From contig NZ_VFSD01000014.1 of NCBI RefSeq assembly GCF_014332515.1, positions 62,001 to 126,000 on the forward strand: a DNA stretch of 64,000 nucleotides. Reading direction: 5' to 3'. Origin of the DNA: Pontibacter beigongshangensis. Its GTDB lineage: Bacteria > Bacteroidota > Bacteroidia > Cytophagales > Hymenobacteraceae. Within the stretch, counting starts at the first letter, position 1, and each line of letters starts with the position of its first letter. Positions 26,878-34,682 of this stretch are shown here, piece after piece. The notes below the pieces were generated by a model, which did no database searches, was not told the DNA's origin, and worked only from the letters and a program-made list of their open reading frames with translations. Both the position numbers and the translations under genes were made by a program.

Positions 26878-28425
26878 ATGCTGCCACTATATAGAACTAT
26901 ACTCATTTTACTTATTATCCCGCTGGTTCCGGCTGCGGCCCAAACAGTTAAAGGGCCTTTGGGAGAAGAATTTGAAAGACGGGTGGTTATCCGGAAACTA
27001 AGCGACCCTTGGGAAATAACCTATGGCCCCGACAACTACCTGTGGGTAACGGAAGCGAAGGGGTACCAGGTGAGTCGGATAGATCCGGCATCCGGCAAGC
27101 GCACTATTTTACTCGATCTGAACCAGGAGCGGCAGTTTCCGCGCTACGACCAGTTGGAGGAAGAGCAGAGTGGCGGCAAGCGCTGGCCACAGGGCGGGCT
27201 GATGGGACTTGCGCTGCACCCGCAGTTGCTGCAGGGCAAGCCCTATGTATATTTGGCCTACATCTATAAGTTTGCCGGAGCAGACAAGGCAGGAGACGGT
27301 TGCCGCGACCAGGAAGGCGGCTGCTACTACACCACCCGACTGGTACGGTATGAGTACAGCGCCAAAGATCAGAAACTCACCAAACCGGAAGTACTCTGCG
27401 ACACCATACCCGCCAGCAACGACCATAACTCCGGCCGCCTGGCTATTGCACCGGAAGCCGGCAAAAATTACCTGTTCTTTACGGTTGGCGATATGGGTGC
27501 CGGCCAGTATGCCAATGCAGGCCGGCCCAACCACGCCCAGAACAGCCGGAGCTACGAAGGCAAAGTGCTGCGCTTTAACCTGGAGCCGGACAAAGACAGC
27601 GGCCCGTATGACAAATGGATCCCGAACGACAACCCCTTTTCAGCAGATAACAGGCAGAGTGCCGTCTGGAGCAGCGGCCACCGCAATGCGCAGGGCCTGG
27701 CTTATGCTATGGTTAATGGCACCGGCTACCTCTACTCCTCTGAGCACGGCCCCTTCTCCGACGACGAGATCAACATCATCCGGAGAGGCAAAAACTATGG
27801 GCACCCGCTGATCATCGGCTACAACGACGGCAATTATGACGGGCTGGCAGCTGGCACATCAGCACACACATTTCTGCCTGGCAAATGGCAGACCACCTAC
27901 CCCACCATCGGCACCGAAGCCGCAAACGCCAACGCCATTGGAGCTGCCTACCAGAACCCGATCCACAGCTTTTTCCCCCACCCGAACAACTTTCTGCTAT
28001 CGGTCATGAAACAGATTCGTGCCGACACCGACAAACCAGACTGGCCATCGGAAGCGCCCAGCAGCATGGGGGTGTATACAGCTGCCGCCATACCCGGCTG
28101 GCAAAACTCGCTGCTGGTGCCATCGCTCAAAAACGGCAGGCTCATCCGCCTGAAACTAAATGCAAAGGGCGATGCTATTTCCGGTGACACGCTGAGCTAC
28201 TTTAAGGCCCCGATCCGTTACCGCGACATCGCCATCTCCCCCGACGGCACCCGCCTCTACCTCTCCACCGACAGCGTGACCGTTACCTCCGGCCCATCAG
28301 AAGAAGACCCGCAGGACGAAAATGCCTGCTCCGGCTGCATTATTGAGTTTACCTATAAGCCTAACCGTAACAAAGAGACGCGTACGCAACAGCCAAAACA
28401 GACCGGACTGCTGCGGCAGGAATAG
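26878..28425 (+). CDS. PQQ-dependent glucose/sorbosone dehydrogenase family protein
   Basis: 515 residues. A soluble, secreted six-bladed beta-propeller oxidase of the GSDH family (PF07995) that oxidises aldose sugars with PQQ. The signal peptide is MLPLYRTILILLIIPLVPAAAQ. Family motifs occur in order: DPWEITYGPDNYLWVTEA (about residues 42-59), the base region DHNSGRLAIAP, the PQQ-binding GHRNAQGLAY, and HGPFSDDEINIIRRGKNYGHP. The His in DHNSG and the Arg in GHRN correspond to the catalytic and PQQ-contacting residues of soluble glucose dehydrogenase. I see no PQQ synthesis gene here; such organisms often take up PQQ. The C-terminus (after about 495) is a polar tail rich in Lys, Gln and Arg. 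Substrate is not known. Confidence 0.88.
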   Translation: MLPLYRTILILLIIPLVPAAAQTVKGPLGEEFERRVVIRKLSDPWEITYGPDNYLWVTEAKGYQVSRIDPASGKRTILLDLNQERQFPRYDQLEEEQSGGKRWPQGGLMGLALHPQLLQGKPYVYLAYIYKFAGADKAGDGCRDQEGGCYYTTRLVRYEYSAKDQKLTKPEVLCDTIPASNDHNSGRLAIAPEAGKNYLFFTVGDMGAGQYANAGRPNHAQNSRSYEGKVLRFNLEPDKDSGPYDKWIPNDNPFSADNRQSAVWSSGHRNAQGLAYAMVNGTGYLYSSEHGPFSDDEINIIRRGKNYGHPLIIGYNDGNYDGLAAGTSAHTFLPGKWQTTYPTIGTEAANANAIGAAYQNPIHSFFPHPNNFLLSVMKQIRADTDKPDWPSEAPSSMGVYTAAAIPGWQNSLLVPSLKNGRLIRLKLNAKGDAISGDTLSYFKAPIRYRDIAISPDGTRLYLSTDSVTVTSGPSEEDPQDENACSGCIIEFTYKPNRNKETRTQQPKQTGLLRQE

Positions 28426-28448
28426 TAGTTAGCAGGTTTTGTCTGTTT

Positions 28449-28627
28449 TTTGTCTGAATCTTTATATAGGGGCCCCACCCCAAGAATTTACAGAATTAGG
28501 GAATTTTCAGAAATAGGATTCCCAATTGCATGGCAAAATTTTAAAGTGCGACCATAAAATTAAATTCTGTTCATTCTTACATTCTGTAAATTCTTGGGGT
28601 AGGGGCCCTATAGGAAGATTCAGACAA
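28449..28627. repeat. Inverted-repeat element (MITE-like), 179 bp
   Basis: The left arm (28449-28496) begins TTTGTCTGAATCTT and runs through GGGGCCCC to CCCCAAGAATTTACAGAAT. The right arm (28581-28627) is its reverse complement with few changes. The 84-bp centre is AT-rich with no open frame. No transposase is present. Dispersed repeat copy 9 starts 3 bp after its right end. Confidence 0.75.
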
Positions 28628-28629
28628 AA

Positions 28630-28681
28630 GAGCAGCAGCAGCAGCAAAGCTTCCGGAGGGCCATTTTCATTGGAATAATTT
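28630..28681 (-). repeat. TCCGGA dispersed repeat, copy 9
   Basis: AGCAGCAGCAGCAGCAAAGC, then TTCCGGAGGGCC, then ATTTTCATTGGAATAATTT. Minus orientation, with an uninterrupted CAG tract. Confidence 0.85.
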
Positions 28682-28722
28682 GCTGATGGTTATTTGCTGA
28701 TGGTTGAATGCACTTAGATCTA

Positions 28723-28786
28723 TATCCTGTTCATCCTTTTATCCTGAAAATCCTTGGGGTAGGGCCCTTCTTTAAAGGTTCAGAGG
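28723..28786 (+). repeat. Diverged half copy of the inverted-repeat arm
   Basis: ATCCTGTTCATCCTTTTATC and CCTTGGGGTAGGGCCC follow the right arm of the 28449-28627 element (ATTCTGTTCATTCTTACATT, CTTGGGGTAGGGGCCC) and end with GGTTCAGAGG in place of GATTCAGAC. Confidence 0.6.
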
Positions 28787-28888
28787 ATAAGCAATTAACC
28801 TAAACTGCTGCACCTCCGTTTGTTCTCTAAAAATTAGCAAGGTGGTTTTATGCTGTAGAGCGTGCCACAAAACTTAAACCCAATCAAC

Positions 28889-30511
28889 ATGCAGTCAGAA
28901 AAACCAGGTTCAAAAACAGTGTCAGGAGACCTTTGGTGGCAAAAAGGCATTATCTACGAAGTGTACATCCGCTCCTTTAACGACAGCAACGGCGATGGCA
29001 TCGGCGACCTGAAAGGCCTTACCGAAAAACTCGATTACCTGCACGACCTGGGGATAGACTGCGTCTGGGTTACGCCGTTTTATCAATCGCCGATGAAGGA
29101 CTTTGGTTACGACATCTCCGACTTTAAGAGCGTTGACAAGATGTTCGGAACCATGAAAGATTTTGACGAGTTGCTGCACGAAACCCACAAACGCGGCATG
29201 AAACTGATCCTGGACCAGGTGCCCAACCACACCTCCGACCAGCACGAGTGGTTTAAGGAAGCCCGCTCCTCCCGCGACAACCCCAAGCGCGACTGGTTTA
29301 TCTGGGCAGACGCTGACGCAGAAGGCAACCCGCCCAATAACTGGCTGGCCATGTTTGGGGGCAGCGCCTGGGAGTGGGACGAGAAGACGGAGCAGTTCTA
29401 CTACCACGCTTTTCTGAAGGAGCAGCCCGACCTGAACTGGCGCAACCCGGAGGTACAGGAGGCGGTGCTGGAGGAGATGCGCTTCTGGCTCGACAAAGGC
29501 GTAGACGGTTTCCGGGTAGACGTGATGTGGCACCTGATCAAAGACGAGTACTTCCGCGATAACCCCGACAACCCCGACTACAAAGAGGAGCAGCCTACCT
29601 ACAACCAGCTCCAGCCGGTTTATTCTACCGACCAGCCGGAGGTGCACGATATTATAGAAAAAATGCGCGACCTCACCGATAGCTACCCGGAGCGTGTGCT
29701 GATCGGGGAGATTTACCTGCCTATCCACCAACTCGTGAGCTACTACGGCCCCGACAACCAGGGGGCGCAGCTGCCCTTTAACTTCCAGCTCCTCACCTTG
29801 CCCTGGGAGCCCAAGAAAATTGCCATTGCCATAGACCAGTACGAAGGTGCCCTGCCAAACTCCGGCTGGCCCAACTGGGTGATAGGCAACCATGACCAGT
29901 CGCGGCTGGCAACCAAAGTGGGCGAGGCGCAGGCACGGGTAGCGGCCATGCTGCTGCTCACGCTGCGCGGCACCCCCACCCTCTACTACGGCGACGAAAT
30001 TGGCATGCAGGACGTAAAAATTCCGAAAAACGAGATGCAGGACCCGCAGGGCCTCCACATGCCCGACAAAGACCTCAGCCGCGACCCCTTCCGCTCCCCC
30101 ATGCCCTGGAACGACAGCGCCAACGCCGGCTTTACCACCGGCAAGCCCTGGCTCCGGATGGCCAAAAATATCGACAAACTGAACGTGCAGGCGCAGCAGG
30201 AGGACCCGGATTCGCTGCTGGCGCTGTACAAAAAACTGATAGCGCTCCGCCGTCAGGAGCCAGCCCTGCACAAAGGCAGATACCGGCCCGTTTACTCCGA
30301 TGACAAATTAATTGCCTACCTCCGCGAAACCGATGAAAAGCGCTTCCTGATCGTGCTCAACCTCAGCGACAAAGGCCGCCAGTTTGCACCGGAACGGTTT
30401 AAATTTAAAGGAAAGGTGATCCTGTCTCTTCTGCCGGATCACGAAAACGAAACAGTGGAGAATGAAATTAGAATGAAAGGAGATGAAGGCTTGATAATTG
30501 AATTAGAATAG
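28889..30511 (+). CDS. GH13 alpha-glucosidase (oligo-1,6-glucosidase / alpha-amylase superfamily)
   Basis: 540 residues from the ATG at 28889, chosen over a GTG at 28862 because it is the first ATG and leaves the catalytic domain whole. The (beta/alpha)8 barrel begins at WWQKGIIYEVYIRSFNDSNG. Region I is DQVPNHTS. The nucleophile is D201 (GVDGFRVDVMW), the acid/base E264 (LIGEIYLP) and the stabiliser D326 (IGNHDQSR). Substrate-pocket residues NPDNPDY and the C-terminal beta domain match small alpha-1,4/1,6-glucosidases. There is no signal peptide, so it is cytoplasmic and probably cuts maltose, isomaltose or oligosaccharides to glucose. Trehalose synthase is a less likely reading because the sequence lacks the usual extended C-terminus. 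Fold and catalysis are certain; exact linkage is not. Confidence 0.9.
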   Translation: MQSEKPGSKTVSGDLWWQKGIIYEVYIRSFNDSNGDGIGDLKGLTEKLDYLHDLGIDCVWVTPFYQSPMKDFGYDISDFKSVDKMFGTMKDFDELLHETHKRGMKLILDQVPNHTSDQHEWFKEARSSRDNPKRDWFIWADADAEGNPPNNWLAMFGGSAWEWDEKTEQFYYHAFLKEQPDLNWRNPEVQEAVLEEMRFWLDKGVDGFRVDVMWHLIKDEYFRDNPDNPDYKEEQPTYNQLQPVYSTDQPEVHDIIEKMRDLTDSYPERVLIGEIYLPIHQLVSYYGPDNQGAQLPFNFQLLTLPWEPKKIAIAIDQYEGALPNSGWPNWVIGNHDQSRLATKVGEAQARVAAMLLLTLRGTPTLYYGDEIGMQDVKIPKNEMQDPQGLHMPDKDLSRDPFRSPMPWNDSANAGFTTGKPWLRMAKNIDKLNVQAQQEDPDSLLALYKKLIALRRQEPALHKGRYRPVYSDDKLIAYLRETDEKRFLIVLNLSDKGRQFAPERFKFKGKVILSLLPDHENETVENEIRMKGDEGLIIELE

Positions 30512-30657
30512 AGCTTTTTCCTTATAAAAGTAGGTTCGAAAGAAATCATGTTTAAGAATTTGCTACGCAACCACCTGGCGCGGGAATGATTTCTGCACCA
30601 GAAACACGACTCCCGGCTGCGCGTACTTCATAGAACAAAATCACAAAACGTAAAACT

Positions 30658-30910
30658 ATGAGCGAATCTAAGAAAACAACTGACAAAAAAGAGATTATAG
30701 CATGGAGGGGTTCCTTCCGTAATTAAAGGCACCGAAAGTGATGGAAGTGGCGAAGGTGTACTGCGCATCCATTTCCCTGACAAGAGCGACAGCAACGACA
30801 GCTTTGAGGAAATAATCTGGAACGAGTTCTTTAAAGAATTTGAGAACAGCAAGCTGGCCCTGCTCCACGACCCAAGCGGCAATTTTAATAAACTGGTAAA
30901 AAGAGATTAA
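30658..30910 (+). pseudogene. Small conserved-looking gene split by a one-base frameshift
   Basis: An ATG at 30658 opens a frame (MSESKKTTDKKEIIAWRG) that stops at 30727. A second frame, one base out of register and without its own good start, runs from about 30701 to the TAA at 30910 and reads VIKGTESDGSGEGVLRIHF, then PDKSDSNDSFEEIIWNEFFK, then a KLALLHDPSGNFNKLVKRD end. Removing one base in or beside the GGGG run at 30707-30710 would join them into a protein of about 83 residues. A strong terminator begins 6 bp after the stop, which supports a single transcription unit. It could be a real disruption, a programmed shift, or a sequencing error. The product is unknown to me. Confidence 0.6.
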
Positions 30911-30915
30911 TGATT

Positions 30916-30950
30916 GAGGGCGGCACAGCATGAGCCGCCCTCACCTTTTT
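30916..30950 (+). terminator. Rho-independent terminator
   Basis: GAGGGCGGC (30916-30924), loop ACAGCATGA, GCCGCCCTC (30934-30942), then ACCTTTTT. The stem is a perfect 9 bp, directly after the frameshifted small gene. Confidence 0.85.
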
Positions 30951-30980
30951 CAACTGCTCTGTATGAATTACAGGAGTTGT

Positions 30981-31847
30981 TTATTCTTTTTGGCTAAAAT
31001 AAAGGGTGTACTGCAAGCCTAGCCTGCCCATAAGGGCCATAAGTGGCACACTTGTACGCTCAACCTGTTCCTGAACCGTAATAGAAGAACCATCGAAATA
31101 GGCAGTTGTATTTGTCTGTTTTACAGGCCTCGTGCCCAACGGGATGGCCAGGCCATACTGGCAGGTTACCTGAAGCCGCTTCGGCAGGTTAAAGGTTATG
31201 TTCATGCCAGGTTCTGCGGTAAGGCCACGCAGGCCAATGTACTGCCTTTGCTCAAAGTCGTTAGAGCGGTGGCGATTGTAAAACCGAAAGTAATTGTAGT
31301 TGGAGTAGACTAGCCTCAGGCCAACGCCATATTCCACTCTTTCCAGCTTATCGCCGAAGTTAATCTGCCCGAAATAACTCCAGTATCCGGCCTTCGTAAC
31401 TTCTTCGTTGCTAAATTTACTTGAAAGGGAGTACCAATAATTATCTATTTTAGTCACACCGGCGCCAGCATACACCTCCAAAATAGGAAACATTCGCCCT
31501 TCCTTTTTTCTAAAATAACCCAGGCCTCCTCTTAGCACATAGTCATTCCGGTCGATGTTGGACCGATTGTTAAGCATGCCTCTTCTTTTCTTGATACCGT
31601 GGTCCAGGGTGGCCGTTCCGAAAACAGCAAACTTATTTGTAAAAGCATAGGAAAGATGCAGGTCGTACCCACCAGCTCTGCCAACCGATACATGCAGCTG
31701 GTTCTGCTGGTCGTGCAGCGGCATGATAAGTGATTTGGGCGTGTAAAAAGATCTTTGCGCAAAAAGTGTCGCAGGAGACAGAAAAATAACGATTAGGGCT
31801 GTACACCAAAGCTGTTTTTGCAACACAATTTTTCTTTTGATATCCAT
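30981..31847 (-). CDS. Predicted outer-membrane beta-barrel protein, function unknown
   Basis: 288 residues. The N-terminus is a signal peptide with a somewhat long n-region (MDIKRKIVLQKQLWCTALIV, cleavage after LFAQ). The rest alternates polar and hydrophobic residues with many Tyr, Phe and Gly, for example GGYDLHLSYAFTNKFAVFG, VLRGGLGYFRKK and VEYGVGLRLVYSNYNYF, and ends GRLGLQYTLYFSQKE, as expected for a barrel of about 10-12 strands. I do not recognise a named family. It is monocistronic, converges with the small frameshifted gene and is divergent from the GNAT gene. The fold is inferred from sequence pattern only. Confidence 0.75.
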   Translation of the reverse strand: MDIKRKIVLQKQLWCTALIVIFLSPATLFAQRSFYTPKSLIMPLHDQQNQLHVSVGRAGGYDLHLSYAFTNKFAVFGTATLDHGIKKRRGMLNNRSNIDRNDYVLRGGLGYFRKKEGRMFPILEVYAGAGVTKIDNYWYSLSSKFSNEEVTKAGYWSYFGQINFGDKLERVEYGVGLRLVYSNYNYFRFYNRHRSNDFEQRQYIGLRGLTAEPGMNITFNLPKRLQVTCQYGLAIPLGTRPVKQTNTTAYFDGSSITVQEQVERTSVPLMALMGRLGLQYTLYFSQKE

Positions 31848-32048
31848 TTGATAATATTATGTTACATAACGACTCCGAGAAAGACTGAGGCCTTCCAAAC
31901 AAAGTCCGGAACAGCCTGTGTTTAGGTTTAGGCTTAGCTCTAACCTCTAATCCATCAATATAGCATTTTTATTTTATACTATAACAAGGGTATTCCAGAA
32001 ATGGACAGCACGTCCAGACGCAGCTGCGTACTACTTTCTCTTTCCAGC

Positions 32049-32081
32049 TTGCTACAGATTTAACCTCCTTCCGTATCTTTG
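32049..32081 (+). promoter_or_regulatory. Promoter of the ElaA-like gene (TTG-N22-TATCTTTG)
   Basis: TATCTTTG at 32074-32081 matches the Bacteroidota -7 consensus TAnnTTTG; a TTG lies at 32049-32051, 22 bp before it. The ATG is 30 bp downstream. Confidence 0.55.
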
Positions 32082-32111
32082 CTGACTCTTAGGTCAGGCT
32101 TTTTACAAAAC

Positions 32112-32567
32112 ATGAGCAGCAACACCCAAACTATCACCTGCAAACCCTTCCACACCCTGACGCCGCATGAGCTGTACGACCTGCTGCGGCTGCGGAGCGA
32201 GGTGTTTGTAGTGGAACAAACCTGCGTGTTTCTGGACCTCGACAACAAAGACCAGCATTGCCACCACCTGCTGTTATACCAGGGCGATGTGCTGGCTGCC
32301 ACGGCGCGGCTGGTGCCCCCGGGCCTGTATTACCCCGAGATATCGGTTGGCCGCATCGTGACCAGCCCCGCCAGCAGAGGAACCGGGCTCGGAAAGCAAC
32401 TGGTAGCCACTGCCATTGCCGAGTGTTACCGCCTCTTTGGCCCGGGCCCTATCAGGATCGGGGCGCAGCTGTATGCCCGCAGGTTCTACGAGTCGTTTGG
32501 TTTTGTGCAGTCCGGAGAGGTGTACGATGAGGACGGCATCGATCATATTGAAATGATAAAAGCGTAG
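32112..32567 (+). CDS. ElaA-like GNAT family N-acetyltransferase
   Basis: 151 residues from the ATG at 32112 (a TTG at 32079 is the alternative). It transfers an acetyl group from acetyl-CoA; the substrate of ElaA is not known. The N-terminal ElaA signature is PFHTLTPHELYDLLRLRSEV FVVEQTC (in two parts), followed by the acetyl-CoA loop SVGRIVTSPASRGTGLGKQL (R/Q-x-x-G-x-G/A) and the closing IRIGAQLYARRFYESFGF, all family hallmarks. It is a short cytoplasmic enzyme. A dispersed repeat copy begins 7 bp after the stop and separates it from the DUF3820 gene; both genes are on the plus strand. Confidence 0.9.
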   Translation: MSSNTQTITCKPFHTLTPHELYDLLRLRSEVFVVEQTCVFLDLDNKDQHCHHLLLYQGDVLAATARLVPPGLYYPEISVGRIVTSPASRGTGLGKQLVATAIAECYRLFGPGPIRIGAQLYARRFYESFGFVQSGEVYDEDGIDHIEMIKA

Positions 32568-32573
32568 TGCTGC

Positions 32574-32635
32574 GCAGCAGAAGAAGCAGAAGCAGCAGAA
32601 GAGCCTCTGGAGGGCCGTTTTTATTGGAATAATTT
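32574..32635 (-). repeat. TCCGGA dispersed repeat, copy 10
   Basis: CAGCAGAAGAAGCAGAAGC, CAGAAGAGCC, then TCTGGAGGGCC, then GTTTTTATTGGAATAATTT. Minus orientation, wedged between the ElaA stop and the DUF3820 start. Confidence 0.85.
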
Positions 32636-32659
32636 ACTTTACCCTTAAACCCACACCCC

Positions 32660-32902
32660 ATGACTGACCCGGCGCAACCAAACTCCGATATCCTGATAGA
32701 TCTGGTGCGGATGAAAATGCCCTTTGGCAAGTACAAAGGCACCACGCTGTGCGACCTTCCGGTTTTTTACCTGGAGTGGTTCTTCCGCGAAGGCTTTCCG
32801 CAGGGCAAGCTGGGCATGCAGCTGGCCACGATCTACGAGATCAAAACCAACGGGCTGGAGTACCTGCTGGCCCCCCTGAAGAAGCAGTATAGGCAACGGT
32901 AG
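32660..32902 (+). CDS. DUF3820 family protein
   Basis: 80 residues. The family core is plain: MPFGKYKGTTLCDLPVFYLE (residues 20-39), then WFFREGFPQGKLGMQL, and a KTNGLEYLLAPL end. DUF3820 (PF12843) proteins are small cytoplasmic proteins; one relative was described as a quorum-sensing-regulated virulence factor of Pseudomonas, but no biochemical role is established. It follows the ElaA-like gene after 92 bp holding a repeat, and its own stop codon overlaps the first two bases of the next repeat copy. Family certain, function open. Confidence 0.88.
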   Translation: MTDPAQPNSDILIDLVRMKMPFGKYKGTTLCDLPVFYLEWFFREGFPQGKLGMQLATIYEIKTNGLEYLLAPLKKQYRQR

Positions 32903-32951
32903 CAGGAGCAGTAATAAAGCGCTTGGGAGGGGCTTTTTTATTAGAATAATT
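32901..32951 (-). repeat. TCCGGA dispersed repeat, copy 11 (core altered)
   Basis: AGCAGGAGCAGTAATAAAGC, then GCTTGGGAGGGGC, then TTTTTTATTAGAATAATT. The core has lost the TCCGGA palindrome, but the flanking box is intact. Its first two bases are part of the DUF3820 stop codon. Confidence 0.75.
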
Positions 32952-33014
32952 CAAATACTTAATACATTGTGGGGTAGGTATACAAAACAACCACAGTAAA
33001 AATACTACCTCTCC

Positions 33015-33062
33015 CGCGAGCTTTCAACTCGTGGTTTTATAGGAAGCGAGCTTCCAGCTCGC
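33015..33062. repeat. Tandem-hairpin element
   Basis: Two short hairpins stand side by side: CGCGAG-CTTTCAA-CTCGTG (33015-33033) and GCGAGCT-TCC-AGCTCGC (33046-33062), separated by GTTTTATAGGAA. The layout is that of the element at 52929-52979, although the arm sequences differ. Confidence 0.65.
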
Positions 33063-33187
33063 GTAAGCCGCTCTACTCTAAATTTTAAATCAGCGAGTGT
33101 GGCCGTAATAAGTTTCAGTGAGTTGCAAGGAGTATTGTTATCCTTCGTATTGGGGGAGCATCTTTGCCTGTAAGCCTACTTCCAAAC

Positions 33188-34087
33188 CTACCACTCCTTC
33201 TTACCACCCAGGTGGAACATCCGCGATATGTTGAAGCCGAAGTAAATATCTCCGCTGGCCCAGGTGCCCTGGTTCTGTGGAATAAAGAACTTCTCGACCA
33301 TGCCCTGCGCATTGGTGAAGATGAGCTGGAATACGTGGCCTCCGGTTTCGATGTCTGCGCCCAGCGAGAGCACATTCACAAAACTATCGGCTGTGGCACC
33401 TGGCAGCATATAAAAATACTCGGCGTTTACAGAGGTGCGTTTGGTTAACTTGTACCGCCCTCCTGCTCCAAAGGCATACACGTTGTTCTCGTCCTGCCCC
33501 GTGGCTACCATATTGCGGTGTACCAGGGTCGGGGCCAGCTGCACCGATAGCCGTTCACTGAATTTGCGGGCCAGCAGCAGCTGGTGCGTGTAGGTGAGCC
33601 TGCCTGCAAACGGAAAGTCCTGCTCCGGGTTCTGCCGCCGCAGCGTGGTGAGGGCCATGCTGGAGAAGAGCGTTAGCGTAACCGGCATCTGAGCACCCGG
33701 AGATTTCTGCTGCAGCAGCTTGTATTTAACAAAACCATCGTATGTTTTCTCCAAAGAACTGCGCCCCACCCCCACCGTAAAGTTATCTGTGATGCCGTAT
33801 TCCAATCCGAGCCTGATCGTGGCCTGGTCCAGGCCGAAAAGGTTATAGGCCCCGCTGTTGACGGTTCCGAACCGGTGCGATATCAGAAAAAGTAGCGCGT
33901 GGCTGCCATTCGTCTCCACCGTGTGGCCATTTACAAGGCGCGTCGATTTAAAGGTGCCCCCCACCACCTGTTCTGCGGCGCTGTCCTGTGCTTCAGCCAG
34001 GGCCATCAGGTCGTCCTGCGCCACAACTGCTGAAGCCGATAGCAGCCAGCCCAGCATCCATCCGTAACATAATACAAGTCGGCTCAT
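33188..34087 (-). CDS. DUF5777 family beta-barrel protein
   Basis: 299 residues. Signal peptide MSRLVLCYGWMLGWLLSASA, ending VVAQ. Then the DUF5777 signature: GTFKSTRLVNGHTVET, HALLFLISHRFGTVNSGAYN, LFGLDQATIRLGLEYGITDN. The rest is barrel-like and ends FGFNISRMFHLG. Its ATG overlaps the TGA of the YceI gene (ATGA at 34087-34084), so the two are translationally coupled. In other Bacteroidota DUF5777 proteins often stand with YceI and cytochrome genes, as here; a role in an outer-membrane electron-transfer or lipid-carrying unit has been suggested by neighbourhood only. Family firm, function unknown. Confidence 0.88.
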   Translation of the reverse strand: MSRLVLCYGWMLGWLLSASAVVAQDDLMALAEAQDSAAEQVVGGTFKSTRLVNGHTVETNGSHALLFLISHRFGTVNSGAYNLFGLDQATIRLGLEYGITDNFTVGVGRSSLEKTYDGFVKYKLLQQKSPGAQMPVTLTLFSSMALTTLRRQNPEQDFPFAGRLTYTHQLLLARKFSERLSVQLAPTLVHRNMVATGQDENNVYAFGAGGRYKLTKRTSVNAEYFYMLPGATADSFVNVLSLGADIETGGHVFQLIFTNAQGMVEKFFIPQNQGTWASGDIYFGFNISRMFHLGGKKEW

Positions 34088-34650
34088 AGATTTCCCTGAA
34101 ATGGTTTGTACAACATGTCTACCGTGATATCAATCGTTTTGGCAATATGCTCCCGCACAAGCAGCGGAATGGTAATGTCATAGTCGGCCGGTGCTACCGT
34201 AAAAGTCGATCTCCCGGTCACCTGCCCGCCCTTCACCTGAAAGGTCCCCTCGGTCCTGATCGGTTTCGCCACCCCATGTATGGTCAGAGTTCCCTCTACG
34301 AGCACCTTGTAAGTGTTGTCTGCCGCCAGGTTTACAGCCGCTATATTGTTCACCTTGCCTCTGAAATAGGCTTTCGGATATTTGTCAGACTCAATATAGT
34401 TCTCGTTGAAGTGCTGCTGCATAAGCGATTTCCGGAACTGAAAGGCCCGCATCGGCACCGTGAACACCATCTCCCCGGTCTTAAAATCCACCAGCGACAC
34501 CACCTCCCGGTTATGGGCCACAATGTCTTCGAGCGGCGCTTTGGAAAAGAACGAGATGTGACCTGTTTTTGTAAAATATCGTTCCTGGGCAACCAGGGGC
34601 AGGTAGAGGCCCGGCCCTGTAAGCAGGAACAGAAGAAGTAGCTTTTTCAT
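34084..34650 (-). CDS. YceI family periplasmic protein
   Basis: 188 residues from the ATG at 34650, chosen over codons at 34671 because the signal peptide MKKLLLLFLLTGPGLYLPLV starts there. YceI proteins are small lipocalin-like barrels that bind polyisoprenoids or similar amphiphiles. Family motifs present are GHISFFSKAPLEDIVAHNRE, FQFRKSLMQQHFNENYIESD, YPKAYFRG and GTLTIHGVAKPI. It overlaps the DUF5777 gene by 4 bp and follows the cytochrome gene after 32 bp, so the cytochrome, YceI and DUF5777 genes form an operon. The ligand is not known. Confidence 0.92.
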   Translation of the reverse strand: MKKLLLLFLLTGPGLYLPLVAQERYFTKTGHISFFSKAPLEDIVAHNREVVSLVDFKTGEMVFTVPMRAFQFRKSLMQQHFNENYIESDKYPKAYFRGKVNNIAAVNLAADNTYKVLVEGTLTIHGVAKPIRTEGTFQVKGGQVTGRSTFTVAPADYDITIPLLVREHIAKTIDITVDMLYKPFQGNL

Positions 34651-34682
34651 ATCATTAATCCTTTTCATCAACCCGGCTATTT

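Larger units (their letters stand above)
28426..28888. other. Intergenic, 463 bp, nested repeats
   Basis: No gene. It contains an inverted-repeat element (28449-28627), dispersed repeat copy 9 (28630-28681), the direct repeat TTGCTGATGGTT twice (28680-28705), and a diverged half copy of the inverted-repeat arm (28723-28786). The promoter of the alpha-glucosidase gene is not obvious. Confidence 0.75.

Noticed and set aside
28889..30511. Trehalose synthase
   Set aside because: The protein is a plain GH13 alpha-glucosidase by length and motifs; no maltokinase domain and no treS-type extension.
30520..30550. GGTTCGAAAGAAATC resembling a tRNA T-loop
   Set aside because: No matching acceptor stem, anticodon arm or CCA context nearby.
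32452..32745. Minus-strand frame reading NYSNKNGPPEALLLLLLLLL
   Set aside because: This is the translation of dispersed repeat copy 10 plus flanking genes in the wrong frame. It is useful as a hint of the repeat's coding potential, but is not a gene.
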